From assembly GCA_029573365.1 (NCBI GenBank), contig JAKQGD010000446.1, positions 1 to 6,474 of the forward strand: a DNA stretch of 6,474 nucleotides, read 5' to 3'. The position numbers and the translations under genes are program-made. Position 1 is the first letter of the stretch, and every line of letters starts with the position of its first letter. The notes beneath the pieces were generated by a model, which was given only the letters and a program-made list of their open reading frames with translations, was not told where the DNA came from and did no database searches. The DNA is from Bacteroidota bacterium (GTDB lineage: Bacteria > Bacteroidota > Bacteroidia > Chitinophagales > Saprospiraceae). Positions 1 to 5,617 of this stretch are shown piece by piece.

Positions 1-92
1 TTCTGTTCAGGGATACAAGATTTTTGATTGCCTTCATCCTCCTGTTTGGAGTTTTAGTCATCGTGGCTGTCAATTATCAGCATCTGTCCTGA
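1..92 (+). CDS. C-terminal end of an unidentified membrane protein (partial)
   Basis: Reading codons from base 3 gives 29 residues with no stop until TGA at 90-92; the gene begins left of the window. The tail has a basic/acidic stretch (LFRDTRF) followed by about 18 hydrophobic residues (positions 9-25 of the fragment, LIAFILLFGVLVIVAV) and a short polar end (NYQHLS). This looks like a last transmembrane helix with a brief soluble tail. A strong terminator follows 25 bases after the stop, which supports a real gene end. There is too little sequence to name a family. Confidence 0.6.
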   Translation, partial: LFRDTRFLIAFILLFGVLVIVAVNYQHLS

Positions 93-117
93 AATCAGGT
101 ATCCCAAGACACAAAAA

Positions 118-150
118 GGCCCGGGCACACTAAGTCCGGGTTTTTTTTTT
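118..150 (+). terminator. Rho-independent terminator of the upstream membrane-protein gene
   Basis: The stem CCCGGGC (120-126) pairs with GTCCGGG (134-140) through seven base pairs, one of them G-T, around a 7-base loop ACACTAA. It is followed directly by ten T residues (141-150). A run of five A (113-117) lies just before the stem, so the hairpin could also act weakly in the opposite direction. It ends the transcript of the gene stopping at 92, and it lies only 16 bases before the next start codon. Confidence 0.9.
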
Positions 151-166
151 AATATTGCCGTGAATT

Positions 167-1123
167 ATGGTGGCAATGGCAAGTAAAATTTATCTTCTGT
201 TTATAGTCCTGGCAATATCTTCAGGATGTCACACTGCTCAAAAATCAGTTGGCGTACCTACAGTATCCTATGGCAAGGTAATAAGGATTTCAGAACTCAC
301 CTCAGCCTATGTTGACCCACGTCCGGTAGATGTATGGTTGCCGCCTGATTTCAACGAAAAAAACCGATATGCCGTGATTTATATGTACGATGGCCAGATG
401 CTATTTGACTCTACCACTACATGGAACCACCAGGAATGGAAGGTGGACGAAGCTTTGCAAAAACTGTCAGGAGACACCACTCTGGAAAAGGTAATCATCG
501 TCGGCATCTGGAATGCGGGCAAAAAACGACACTCTGAGTACTTCCCGCAGAAACCTCTCCAACTGATCCCTAAAAACATCTGGGACTCCATCACACATAA
601 CACCATAAGGCCGCATGGTTATGAACTATTTGATGGTCCGGTATATTCGGATTCTTTGCTGATGTTTATTGTCAGAGAATTAAAACCCTATATTGACAAA
701 AGATACCCCACCCTTCCTGATGCTGCCAGCACATACATCATGGGATCCAGCATGGGAGGCCTTATGTCTATGTATGCCATCTGCGAATATCCCGGAGTAT
801 TTAGCAGGGCTGCTTGCCTTTCCACCCACTGGCCGGGGATCTTTAATACGGACAATAATCCCGTACCCGGAGCTTTTCTCTCTTACCTTGGCTCAAACCT
901 TCCGGACCATACAACCCACAGCATATACTTCGACTATGGAACAGAGACTCTTGATACCATGTATGCAAGATATCAGGTCCTGGCAGACACCATAATGTCA
1001 AAAGGCGGTTATCATGCAGGTAACTGGAAAACATTAAAATTTGAGGGTGATGACCACTCTGAGGGTGCCTGGGCCAGAAGACTGGAGATACCGCTTAGGT
1101 TTTTGTTGAGGAAAGGAAGTTAG
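167..1123 (+). CDS. Lipoprotein with esterase-type alpha/beta-hydrolase fold (putative esterase family)
   Basis: Predicted serine hydrolase of the putative-esterase family (PF00756-like, related to esterase D, Fes and IroE); the substrate is unknown. The 318-residue protein opens with a signal peptide ending in a lipobox-like ISSGC, so Cys21 would be lipidated. Core motifs are visible: the early strand and turn YAVIYMYDGQMLFD (68-81), typical of this family; a nucleophile elbow G-S-S-M-G-G with Ser195; an acid candidate in FDYGTETLD (Asp256, Glu260 or Asp263); and a C-terminal DDHSEGAWARR with His297. The triad therefore looks complete and the length is normal for the family. ATG 167 and ATG 176 (residue 4) are both possible starts; either keeps the signal peptide. 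It stands alone on its strand, after a terminator and facing an opposing operon. The fold is confident; the substrate (ester, siderophore or sugar ester) is not. Confidence 0.87.
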   Translation: MVAMASKIYLLFIVLAISSGCHTAQKSVGVPTVSYGKVIRISELTSAYVDPRPVDVWLPPDFNEKNRYAVIYMYDGQMLFDSTTTWNHQEWKVDEALQKLSGDTTLEKVIIVGIWNAGKKRHSEYFPQKPLQLIPKNIWDSITHNTIRPHGYELFDGPVYSDSLLMFIVRELKPYIDKRYPTLPDAASTYIMGSSMGGLMSMYAICEYPGVFSRAACLSTHWPGIFNTDNNPVPGAFLSYLGSNLPDHTTHSIYFDYGTETLDTMYARYQVLADTIMSKGGYHAGNWKTLKFEGDDHSEGAWARRLEIPLRFLLRKGS

Positions 1124-1127
1124 ATTT

Positions 1128-1144
1128 GCCGCTGGCCGCTGGCC
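1128..1144. repeat. Short tandem repeat, 7-base unit GCCGCTG
   Basis: GCCGCTG occurs twice in direct succession (1128-1134, 1135-1141), followed by a partial third copy GCC (1142-1144). It begins four bases after the esterase stop codon and is GC-rich compared with the AT-rich remainder of the gap. No function can be assigned. Confidence 0.6.
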
Positions 1145-1149
1145 ATTTG

Positions 1150-1170
1150 CTGATTATCAGATTATCTGAT
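1150..1170. repeat. Near-palindromic cluster of CTGAT / ATCAG arms
   Basis: ATCAGAT (1156-1162) and ATCTGAT (1164-1170) are perfect inverted repeats around a single T. The left arm also pairs with CTGAT at 1150-1154 around T1155, so three arms alternate with one-base spacers. A one-base spacer is too small for an RNA hairpin without opening some pairs, so a protein-binding dyad or a chance or decayed repeat is as likely as an RNA structure. Confidence 0.4.
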
Positions 1171-1205
1171 GGCTGGGTTGGGAATAGCTGGTAGCGGATT
1201 GCGTG

Positions 1206-1274
1206 TTGGCTTGTTGGATAGTAAGACGACTTATTGGCAAATTGAAAAAATTAAGTAAATTGACAAGCCAATAA
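1206..1274. repeat. Two overlapping inverted repeats in the convergent gap
   Basis: TTGGCTTGT (1206-1214) is perfectly complementary to ACAAGCCAA (1263-1271). TTATTGGC (1231-1238) is perfectly complementary to GCCAATAA (1267-1274). The right arms share five bases, so only one hairpin can form at a time. The loop between them is AT-rich. Neither is followed by a T run in either direction, so this is not a standard intrinsic terminator, although its place between converging genes fits a transcript-end structure. Confidence 0.4.
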
Positions 1275-1294
1275 ATAAACTCTTAACCTCAAAC

Positions 1295-2488
1295 CTACCT
1301 ATTAAACCACGACTCGGGATCGAGCTTTGATTTTTCTTTCCACAGCTCAAAATGGAATTCTGTATTGCCTTCTGCATCGGGTCCTACCCTGCCCAGTGTC
1401 TGACCACGTTTTACCTTCTGGCCCTTGCTGACAGTGACTTCCTTGATTCTGGAATAAACCGTATAATAATTTCCGTGGCGGATGATGATCATATTTTCGA
1501 AGCCGGGTATAAAAGTCACTCCCACGACCTCGCCTTCGTAGACGCAGTGGACATTTTCCGGCCCCGGCAGGGTAAAATCTACCCCATTGTTGGATACCTG
1601 CACATTTTTAAGTGAGGGGTGGGGATGGGTACCAAACCTCCCTGTAATCTTACCGCTGTTGACCGGCCAGTTGAGGGCTCCGCGGTTGTTGGCAAATCCT
1701 GTATTGTCGGCCGCTCTTTTAGAGGCAGCGGCGGCGGTTTCGGATTTTTCGCTTTTTTTTGACAGCTCTGCAATGATGATCTTTTCAATGGCGGCATTGA
1801 GTTTTTCTCGTTCTGATTCCCGTTTTTTGAGCGAAGTCCTGAGCTTGCCTTCTTCTTTTTCGAGCTTTTTGACAAGGGCGTCTTTCTCCTTTTGTTCTTT
1901 CTGGAGCAGTGTCATGTTTTTGGAAGTGGCATCCAGGGTCTCGAGGTTTTGTTGTCTTGCCATCCTGATGTCTTCGTTCTTATCGTGGATCTCGCCGGTG
2001 ATTCTCTTCAGTTCAGTGAGCTTATGGTCGGCATAGTTTTCAAACTGATGGATGTAACGCCACCGCATAACGAAGTTATTGAGATTCTGAGACGATAGGA
2101 GATATGACCATTTGGAGTTGCTCATGTTTCGCAGATAGGCACTGCGGATAACTGATTTGTACTGCCGTGAAATTTCCTGCTGTTTGGTCTGCAACTCTCC
2201 TATCCGCTTTTCGTTGTCCGTGATGAGGTTTTCGTTGAGCGTAACTTCAGCTTTCAGGTTTTCGAGGAGCTTTTTGCGGGTAGCCAGCTGGTCTTCGAGA
2301 GCTTTAAGCTGACTAATATTTTTTTCTTTGGTCTTTTTTGTTTTCTCGAGTTCTTTGGAGGTTTTTTCTATGTCTTTGATAATCTGCATACGCTGCTTTT
2401 CCAGATCTTTGCGGCTCTGGCCGAAAGAGACAAATACCAGGCCGGACATCATCCATACCAGAATCAGCAGGTCAATTGATCTTCTCAT
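1295..2488 (-). CDS. EnvC-like murein hydrolase activator (coiled coil plus degenerate LytM/M23 domain)
   Basis: Exported periplasmic protein of 397 residues, probably an activator of cell-wall amidases during cell separation, by analogy with EnvC. The start is the ATG at 2486-2488, which gives a clean signal peptide (MRRSIDLLILVW..., likely cut after SFG, residue 23); the open frame runs to 2536 but the added 16 residues lie inside the upstream gene. Residues about 26-119 and 150-240 are charged coiled coils rich in Lys and Glu, followed by an Ala/Ser-rich linker (about 250-260) and an M23 domain (about 274-392). The domain keeps the fold motifs NNGVDF, IIRHGNYYTVYS, KGQKVKRGQTLG and FHFELW. 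Key metal and catalytic positions are lost: Asn300 replaces the first His of HxxxD, Arg347 the His after YxTVYS, and Glu377 the first His of HxH (His379 remains). It is last in the operon and overlaps the lipoprotein gene by 17 bases. Direct peptidase activity is unlikely. Confidence 0.88.
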   Translation of the reverse strand: MRRSIDLLILVWMMSGLVFVSFGQSRKDLEKQRMQIIKDIEKTSKELEKTKKTKEKNISQLKALEDQLATRKKLLENLKAEVTLNENLITDNEKRIGELQTKQQEISRQYKSVIRSAYLRNMSNSKWSYLLSSQNLNNFVMRWRYIHQFENYADHKLTELKRITGEIHDKNEDIRMARQQNLETLDATSKNMTLLQKEQKEKDALVKKLEKEEGKLRTSLKKRESEREKLNAAIEKIIIAELSKKSEKSETAAAASKRAADNTGFANNRGALNWPVNSGKITGRFGTHPHPSLKNVQVSNNGVDFTLPGPENVHCVYEGEVVGVTFIPGFENMIIIRHGNYYTVYSRIKEVTVSKGQKVKRGQTLGRVGPDAEGNTEFHFELWKEKSKLDPESWFNR

Positions 2489-3215
2489 AATTGTCAGGTA
2501 TTGAAAACTGTATCTGTCGGGGCACATTGATCTCAAATTCAGAAAAATTCATTTTTAATGTAGCGTCTCCTTCCGGAGAATATGGAAAAGTTGCCTTACG
2601 ATCAAAGGCCACCCTGCCATAACCGGCAATGTCACGGTAATCTTCAAAGTCGAGACTTGCCTTCCTTCCGGCGGCATCTGTAATTTCCATCCTCGCCAGG
2701 CTGAGATCGTATCCATTGACGAAATAACGGACAGCCAGCCCATCGGTGCTTCCACTCACCACATACCAAACAGAATCTTTTGTCATCGTGGGCTGTACAT
2801 CAGGCAAGACGACATTGCCAAAAAGCAACTGCTGCATGTCATAAAAATCAGCGTTGATGCCTATAAGTTTGTTTATCTGCGACATGCTCCCTGTTTCGTA
2901 AGCTGCCTCAAATCTGTAAAGCACCGTATAACCCTGTGGGTCGGCAAACATCCGGGCCGCTTCGATACCAAATTTTCTTACCGCTACAAAGATGGCACTG
3001 TCTCTGACCATCCGGACCGTCATAGACCCGGAAACACCTTCGTCGGGAGATTCAAAACTGGTGCTCAGCTTACCATGAAAATGTCTGAAATCAACATTTC
3101 TTTTTTCCAGGGCATCCATGACCTCCCTCACAGAACGCTCAGGTACAGGTCCCAGCTTTTTAGTGGAACTACATGACCACAACAATGCCACTAACATCAA
3201 AGTAAACAGACGCAT
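2472..3215 (-). CDS. DUF4292 family lipoprotein, probably outer-membrane anchored
   Basis: 247 residues. A short signal peptide (MRLFTLMLVALLWSC) ends in an LWS-C lipobox with Cys15 as the predicted lipidated residue, followed by SSTKK. The rest alternates short amphipathic strands, as in the segments at 44-56, 61-80, 96-107, 147-180 and 186-240. It matches my recollection of Bacteroidota DUF4292 proteins (GKLSTSFES, GSMTVRMVRDSAIFVAV, KFGIEAARM, INADFYDMQQLLFGN, and the late FSIPDNYEKIN). A half-barrel like that of LolA/LolB-type proteins that hold lipid tails would suit this strand pattern, but that is inference and the family's role is unknown. The ATG (3215-3213) shares one base with the stop of the TPR gene (TGATG), which fixes the start and implies translational coupling. 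Its own stop lies inside the start of the EnvC-like gene. Confidence 0.85.
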   Translation of the reverse strand: MRLFTLMLVALLWSCSSTKKLGPVPERSVREVMDALEKRNVDFRHFHGKLSTSFESPDEGVSGSMTVRMVRDSAIFVAVRKFGIEAARMFADPQGYTVLYRFEAAYETGSMSQINKLIGINADFYDMQQLLFGNVVLPDVQPTMTKDSVWYVVSGSTDGLAVRYFVNGYDLSLARMEITDAAGRKASLDFEDYRDIAGYGRVAFDRKATFPYSPEGDATLKMNFSEFEINVPRQIQFSIPDNYEKIN

Positions 3216-4717
3216 CAGTTGGATTTAATGGAAGTTACCTTGGCAGTGAGCGTCTTTTTGTCACCACCCAGCTTTATGGCTTCGGTCCAGGATTTAACTG
3301 CTTCTGCCATATTGTTTTTGTCGCGGAAGATGTCTCCTCTTAGTTCCATGGCCTCAGCGTTTTGATTTTTACTTATTTCCAGCGATCTGGTTAATGCTTC
3401 CATTGCCAGAGCAAGATTGTTTTTGCGATACTCTATGAGAGCCTGTGCGTAGCTGACCTTGCTCATGACATATGGGTTAGAGGCAGAAATCATAGATGCT
3501 TCATCGAGCAGGTCGATGGCTTTTTTATATTCCTTTTTCTCCACAAGGCACCTGGCAGCGAAATAGTAGGATACGGCCTGATTGGGAAAAAAATCCATAG
3601 CCTGTGCTGAAATGGCTGTCAGTTGTTCGAAGTTGCCTGTTTTTTCCAGGGATATCATAAGCTGCTCCCAGACGAGAAAGTTTTTATTGTTTAGTTTTAA
3701 TGTCTTTTCGTATTGTCTTATGGCAGCAGTGTGTTCGCCGTTGTTTTTGAGCACATCACCGTACAGGGCATGGGCACGGGCATCGCCGGGATGGGCTATG
3801 ACCAGCTTGTCGCAAAGGGTGATCAGCTGCCTTCCCAGAAGGGTATCTCCTGCGGTGGCATGTTTTTCGACATAAGGCATGAGCTCCTTTACCTTCAACT
3901 CAATGGGGGCATCGGGATTTGAAATCATTGGCGAAAGCCCCGCAAAAAAGTCCTGTCTGCTTTCGGATTTACCTTTTATAAGCATAAGGCCCAGCCTTGC
4001 ATCGGCATCATCAGGGTCTAATTCCACTATTTTCCTGAGGTATGGCTCGGCATCGGCGACTCTGTCATTGGAGTGCAGCATTTTAGCTATGAGGCGGAGG
4101 TATTTTACCTGCCCCGGGTATTTTCCCGCCAGGGTATTAAGGACGGCCACAGCTTCGTCTATTTTACCTGCATTGTCGAGTATCTCGGCCTTTTTGAGGT
4201 AGATGCCATCGCTCCACCCCAGATTTTTTTCTTTCTGGTCCAGGATGTTCAGAGCACCCGGCAGGTCATTTGCCTTGATACAAAGGCTTACTGCTTCGTC
4301 GTATATATCAGGCCGTAGGGGATAAACAGCCATGAGGTGCTTTGCCGATGACAAAGCCAAGTCGTATCTGCCCAGTTCCTTGTTAAAATCGATCTCAAAC
4401 TTCCTTATCCAGTAATTATCGGGCTCCAGTTTGAGGGCAGATTTCAAGTGATTTTCGGTCTGGTTGAGGTCTTTGGCTTCGTGGTGCAGTTTTGCCAGCT
4501 CGAAGAGGATGGCTGCAGAGGGTGGGCTAGATCTGCGAAGTGTATCCAGCATCTTTATGGCGTCGGCTTTTTTGCCGGAGGCCATTAGAAGTCGTGCATG
4601 TACAAATTTATCTTCTATGCGTATGTCGTCTTCCGACTTGCGGAGATCCTCCTGCTGTCCTGATGCATACGTTACTGCTGCAAAAACAATTATAAACACA
4701 TATAAAATCCTGCTCAA
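3215..4717 (-). CDS. Exported tetratricopeptide-repeat protein, first gene of an envelope operon
   Basis: 500 residues. An N-terminal signal peptide (SRILYVFIIVFAAVTYASG) is likely cut before Gln21, and no lipobox cysteine is present, so a periplasmic location is expected. The body is almost all helical TPR units, at roughly 36-63, 69-98, 104-132, 138-160, 172-199, 205-234, 314-343, 348-376, 382-410, 417-446 and 455-484. Typical residues are visible, such as ALYGDVLKNNGEHTAAIRQYEKTLKLN. A less regular stretch (245-312) separates two TPR blocks. No enzymatic motif is seen, so a scaffold or adaptor role is inferred. The start codon is TTG (4717-4715): the frame has a TAA about 30 bases upstream with no ATG between, and the next in-frame ATG (residue 45) would remove the signal peptide. 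GTG at residue 7 is a less likely alternative. It leads the operon with the DUF4292 and EnvC-like genes. Confidence 0.85.
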   Translation of the reverse strand: MSRILYVFIIVFAAVTYASGQQEDLRKSEDDIRIEDKFVHARLLMASGKKADAIKMLDTLRRSSPPSAAILFELAKLHHEAKDLNQTENHLKSALKLEPDNYWIRKFEIDFNKELGRYDLALSSAKHLMAVYPLRPDIYDEAVSLCIKANDLPGALNILDQKEKNLGWSDGIYLKKAEILDNAGKIDEAVAVLNTLAGKYPGQVKYLRLIAKMLHSNDRVADAEPYLRKIVELDPDDADARLGLMLIKGKSESRQDFFAGLSPMISNPDAPIELKVKELMPYVEKHATAGDTLLGRQLITLCDKLVIAHPGDARAHALYGDVLKNNGEHTAAIRQYEKTLKLNNKNFLVWEQLMISLEKTGNFEQLTAISAQAMDFFPNQAVSYYFAARCLVEKKEYKKAIDLLDEASMISASNPYVMSKVSYAQALIEYRKNNLALAMEALTRSLEISKNQNAEAMELRGDIFRDKNNMAEAVKSWTEAIKLGGDKKTLTAKVTSIKSN

Positions 4718-4744
4718 CTGACTATATTTCTTTAATTACAGAAT

Positions 4745-4774
4745 CTAACCTAAAACGTCGGAAATTGGTTCAAA
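4745..4774 (-). promoter_or_regulatory. Candidate Bacteroidota-type promoter for the TPR-DUF4292-EnvC operon
   Basis: On the minus strand, TTTG (4774-4771) is followed by an 18-base spacer and TAGGTTAG (4752-4745). This matches five of the six fixed bases of the phylum's -7 element TAnnTTTG and all of the -33 TTTG, at about the usual spacing. Transcription would begin near 4738, giving a leader of about 20 bases before the TTG start. It is the best such pair I found upstream of the operon. Confidence 0.5.
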
Positions 4775-4838
4775 CGTGTGTCTCCGGCAATAAAAATAAT
4801 TGTCCCGGAATATCAACCAACTTACCGCAGGAAAGACG

Positions 4839-4846
4839 TAGATTTG
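4839..4846 (+). promoter_or_regulatory. Candidate -7 promoter element for the small membrane protein / DUF1801 unit
   Basis: TAGATTTG is a full match to the Bacteroidota -7 consensus TAnnTTTG. No TTTG or TTG sits at the expected -33 distance (about 4817-4820 reads CCAA), so the promoter would be weak or helped by another factor. Initiation near 4852 would leave about 30 bases before ATG 4883, which fits that start better than the GTG at 4778. Confidence 0.4.
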
Positions 4847-4882
4847 TTAACCGATGTTTCAAAAAATAAATTAAAATGTCGC

Positions 4883-5080
4883 ATGGAAGGAATATGGAAG
4901 ATTATATTGAAGCAAATCATAAGCGGATGGGCTTTCATGTTTCTGTTTGTAAGCATGTGCAATGAAATCATGATTGGTATGGGTCTTGGCAATCATTTCG
5001 GCAGCAATCGCAAGATTTTAGCATTGACATTTATCATCAATTTTGCAGTAAAAGTTATGTTGCGGAACCAGCCTAAATAG
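4883..5080 (+). CDS. Small predicted membrane protein, unidentified
   Basis: 65 residues from ATG 4883 to TAG 5078-5080. Residues about 11-34 (IISGWAFMFLFVSMCNEIMIGMGL) and 46-60 (ILALTFIINFAVKVML) are hydrophobic, separated by a polar loop GNHFGSNRK, and the C-terminus is basic (RNQPK). This fits a small two-helix inner-membrane protein with both ends probably in the cytoplasm. I do not recognise the family; the pattern W-x(5)-F-x(5)-NE faintly recalls a segment of YciB/IspZ, but this is too short to claim. Only three bases separate its stop from the DUF1801 start, so the two are likely co-transcribed. The frame is also open back to a GTG at 4778, but that part is polar, unlike the rest, and would cover the candidate promoter region. 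Confidence 0.55.
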   Translation: MEGIWKIILKQIISGWAFMFLFVSMCNEIMIGMGLGNHFGSNRKILALTFIINFAVKVMLRNQPK

Positions 5081-5083
5081 CCT

Positions 5084-5560
5084 ATGAAAGACACAGCATC
5101 TATTATCAATGAATATATTTCAAGTTTGCCTGAAAGGAAGGCTACGGAATTGTTAGGTCTGCACCACCTGATATCAGGGCTTATGCCCGGCTGTAAACTA
5201 TGGTTTCTCGACGGGAAAAACAGTGAAAACAAAGTAGTATCCAATCCCAACATCGGCTACGGTTCGTACCAGATAAAATACGCCAACGGCACTTCAAGGG
5301 AGTTTTACAGGATAGGACTCAGTGCCAACAGCACCGGTATTTCGGTCTATATCATGGGTCTGGATGACAAGACCTTGCTGGCCCGGAGGTTTGGCAAGGA
5401 TATAGGAAAAGCCACTATTACGGGCTACTGTATAAAATTTCGGTCTGTGAGTGATATTAATACAGACACACTTATAGCTGCCATAAAATATGGTGCCGCT
5501 TATAAATCAGGGGATTACACTCCCGACATTTATCCGGAAAATCAAAACCTCATTTTCTAA
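5084..5560 (+). CDS. DUF1801 domain protein (YdhG-like)
   Basis: 158 residues, cytoplasmic (no signal peptide or membrane segment). The start of the domain is seen at YISSLPERKATELLGLHHLI (11-30), the usual helix of DUF1801 proteins, followed by the strand motif CKLWFLDGK and the conserved-looking blocks VVSNPNIGYGSYQIKYANG, EFYRIGLSANSTGISVYIMG and IGKATITGYCIKF. The last helix is INTDTLIAAIKYG. The blocks match a DUF1801 subfamily I recall from Bacteroidota. The biochemical function of the family is not established; the fold resembles a small ligand- or iron-binding domain in related proteins, but no active site is apparent. The ATG directly follows the small membrane protein gene by three bases. 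It ends facing the converging ettA gene. Confidence 0.85.
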   Translation: MKDTASIINEYISSLPERKATELLGLHHLISGLMPGCKLWFLDGKNSENKVVSNPNIGYGSYQIKYANGTSREFYRIGLSANSTGISVYIMGLDDKTLLARRFGKDIGKATITGYCIKFRSVSDINTDTLIAAIKYGAAYKSGDYTPDIYPENQNLIF

Positions 5561-5566
5561 ACTTTT

Positions 5567-5599
5567 TTGCCAACCACCTCACTTAACAATTTGGGGCAA
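5567..5599. terminator. Weak hairpin between convergent DUF1801 and ettA genes
   Basis: TTGCC (5567-5571) pairs with GGCAA (5595-5599), with a possible inner CC/GG pair, around a loop of about 20 bases. On the + strand it is followed by a T-rich but broken stretch (TTATCTTTATCTTTAT). The stem is short and the loop long, so this is at best a weak terminator for the DUF1801 transcript. Confidence 0.25.
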
Positions 5600-5601
5600 C
5601 C

Positions 5602-5617
5602 TTATCTTTATCTTTAT
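5602..5617. repeat. Hexanucleotide repeat giving three in-frame stops after ettA
   Basis: A TTTATC unit repeats about two and a half times. Read on the minus strand in the ettA frame it gives TAA (5616-5614), AGA, TAA (5610-5608), AGA, TAA (5604-5602). Termination of ettA is thus backed up twice within 12 bases. Chance or slippage are both possible origins. Confidence 0.5.

Noticed and set aside
379..606. 75-codon open frame on the - strand
   Set aside because: It is antisense to the esterase-fold gene and shows no domain or start signal.
1206..1274. Inverted repeats as a standard bidirectional terminator
   Set aside because: No run of T follows the stem in either direction, and the loops are long; kept only as repeats.
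1587..2036. 149-codon open frame on the + strand
   Set aside because: It lies antisense to the EnvC-like gene; its Ser/Phe/Leu-rich translation is what the complement of Lys/Glu-rich coiled-coil codons produces.
2489..2536. Upstream extension of the EnvC-like gene to the ATG at 2536
   Set aside because: The extra 16 residues lie wholly inside the DUF4292 gene and would put a polar segment before a good signal peptide.
4778..4882. GTG-started extension of the small membrane protein
   Set aside because: The added 35 residues are polar, unlike the downstream helices, and the segment covers the candidate -7 box at 4839-4846; ATG 4883 fits better.
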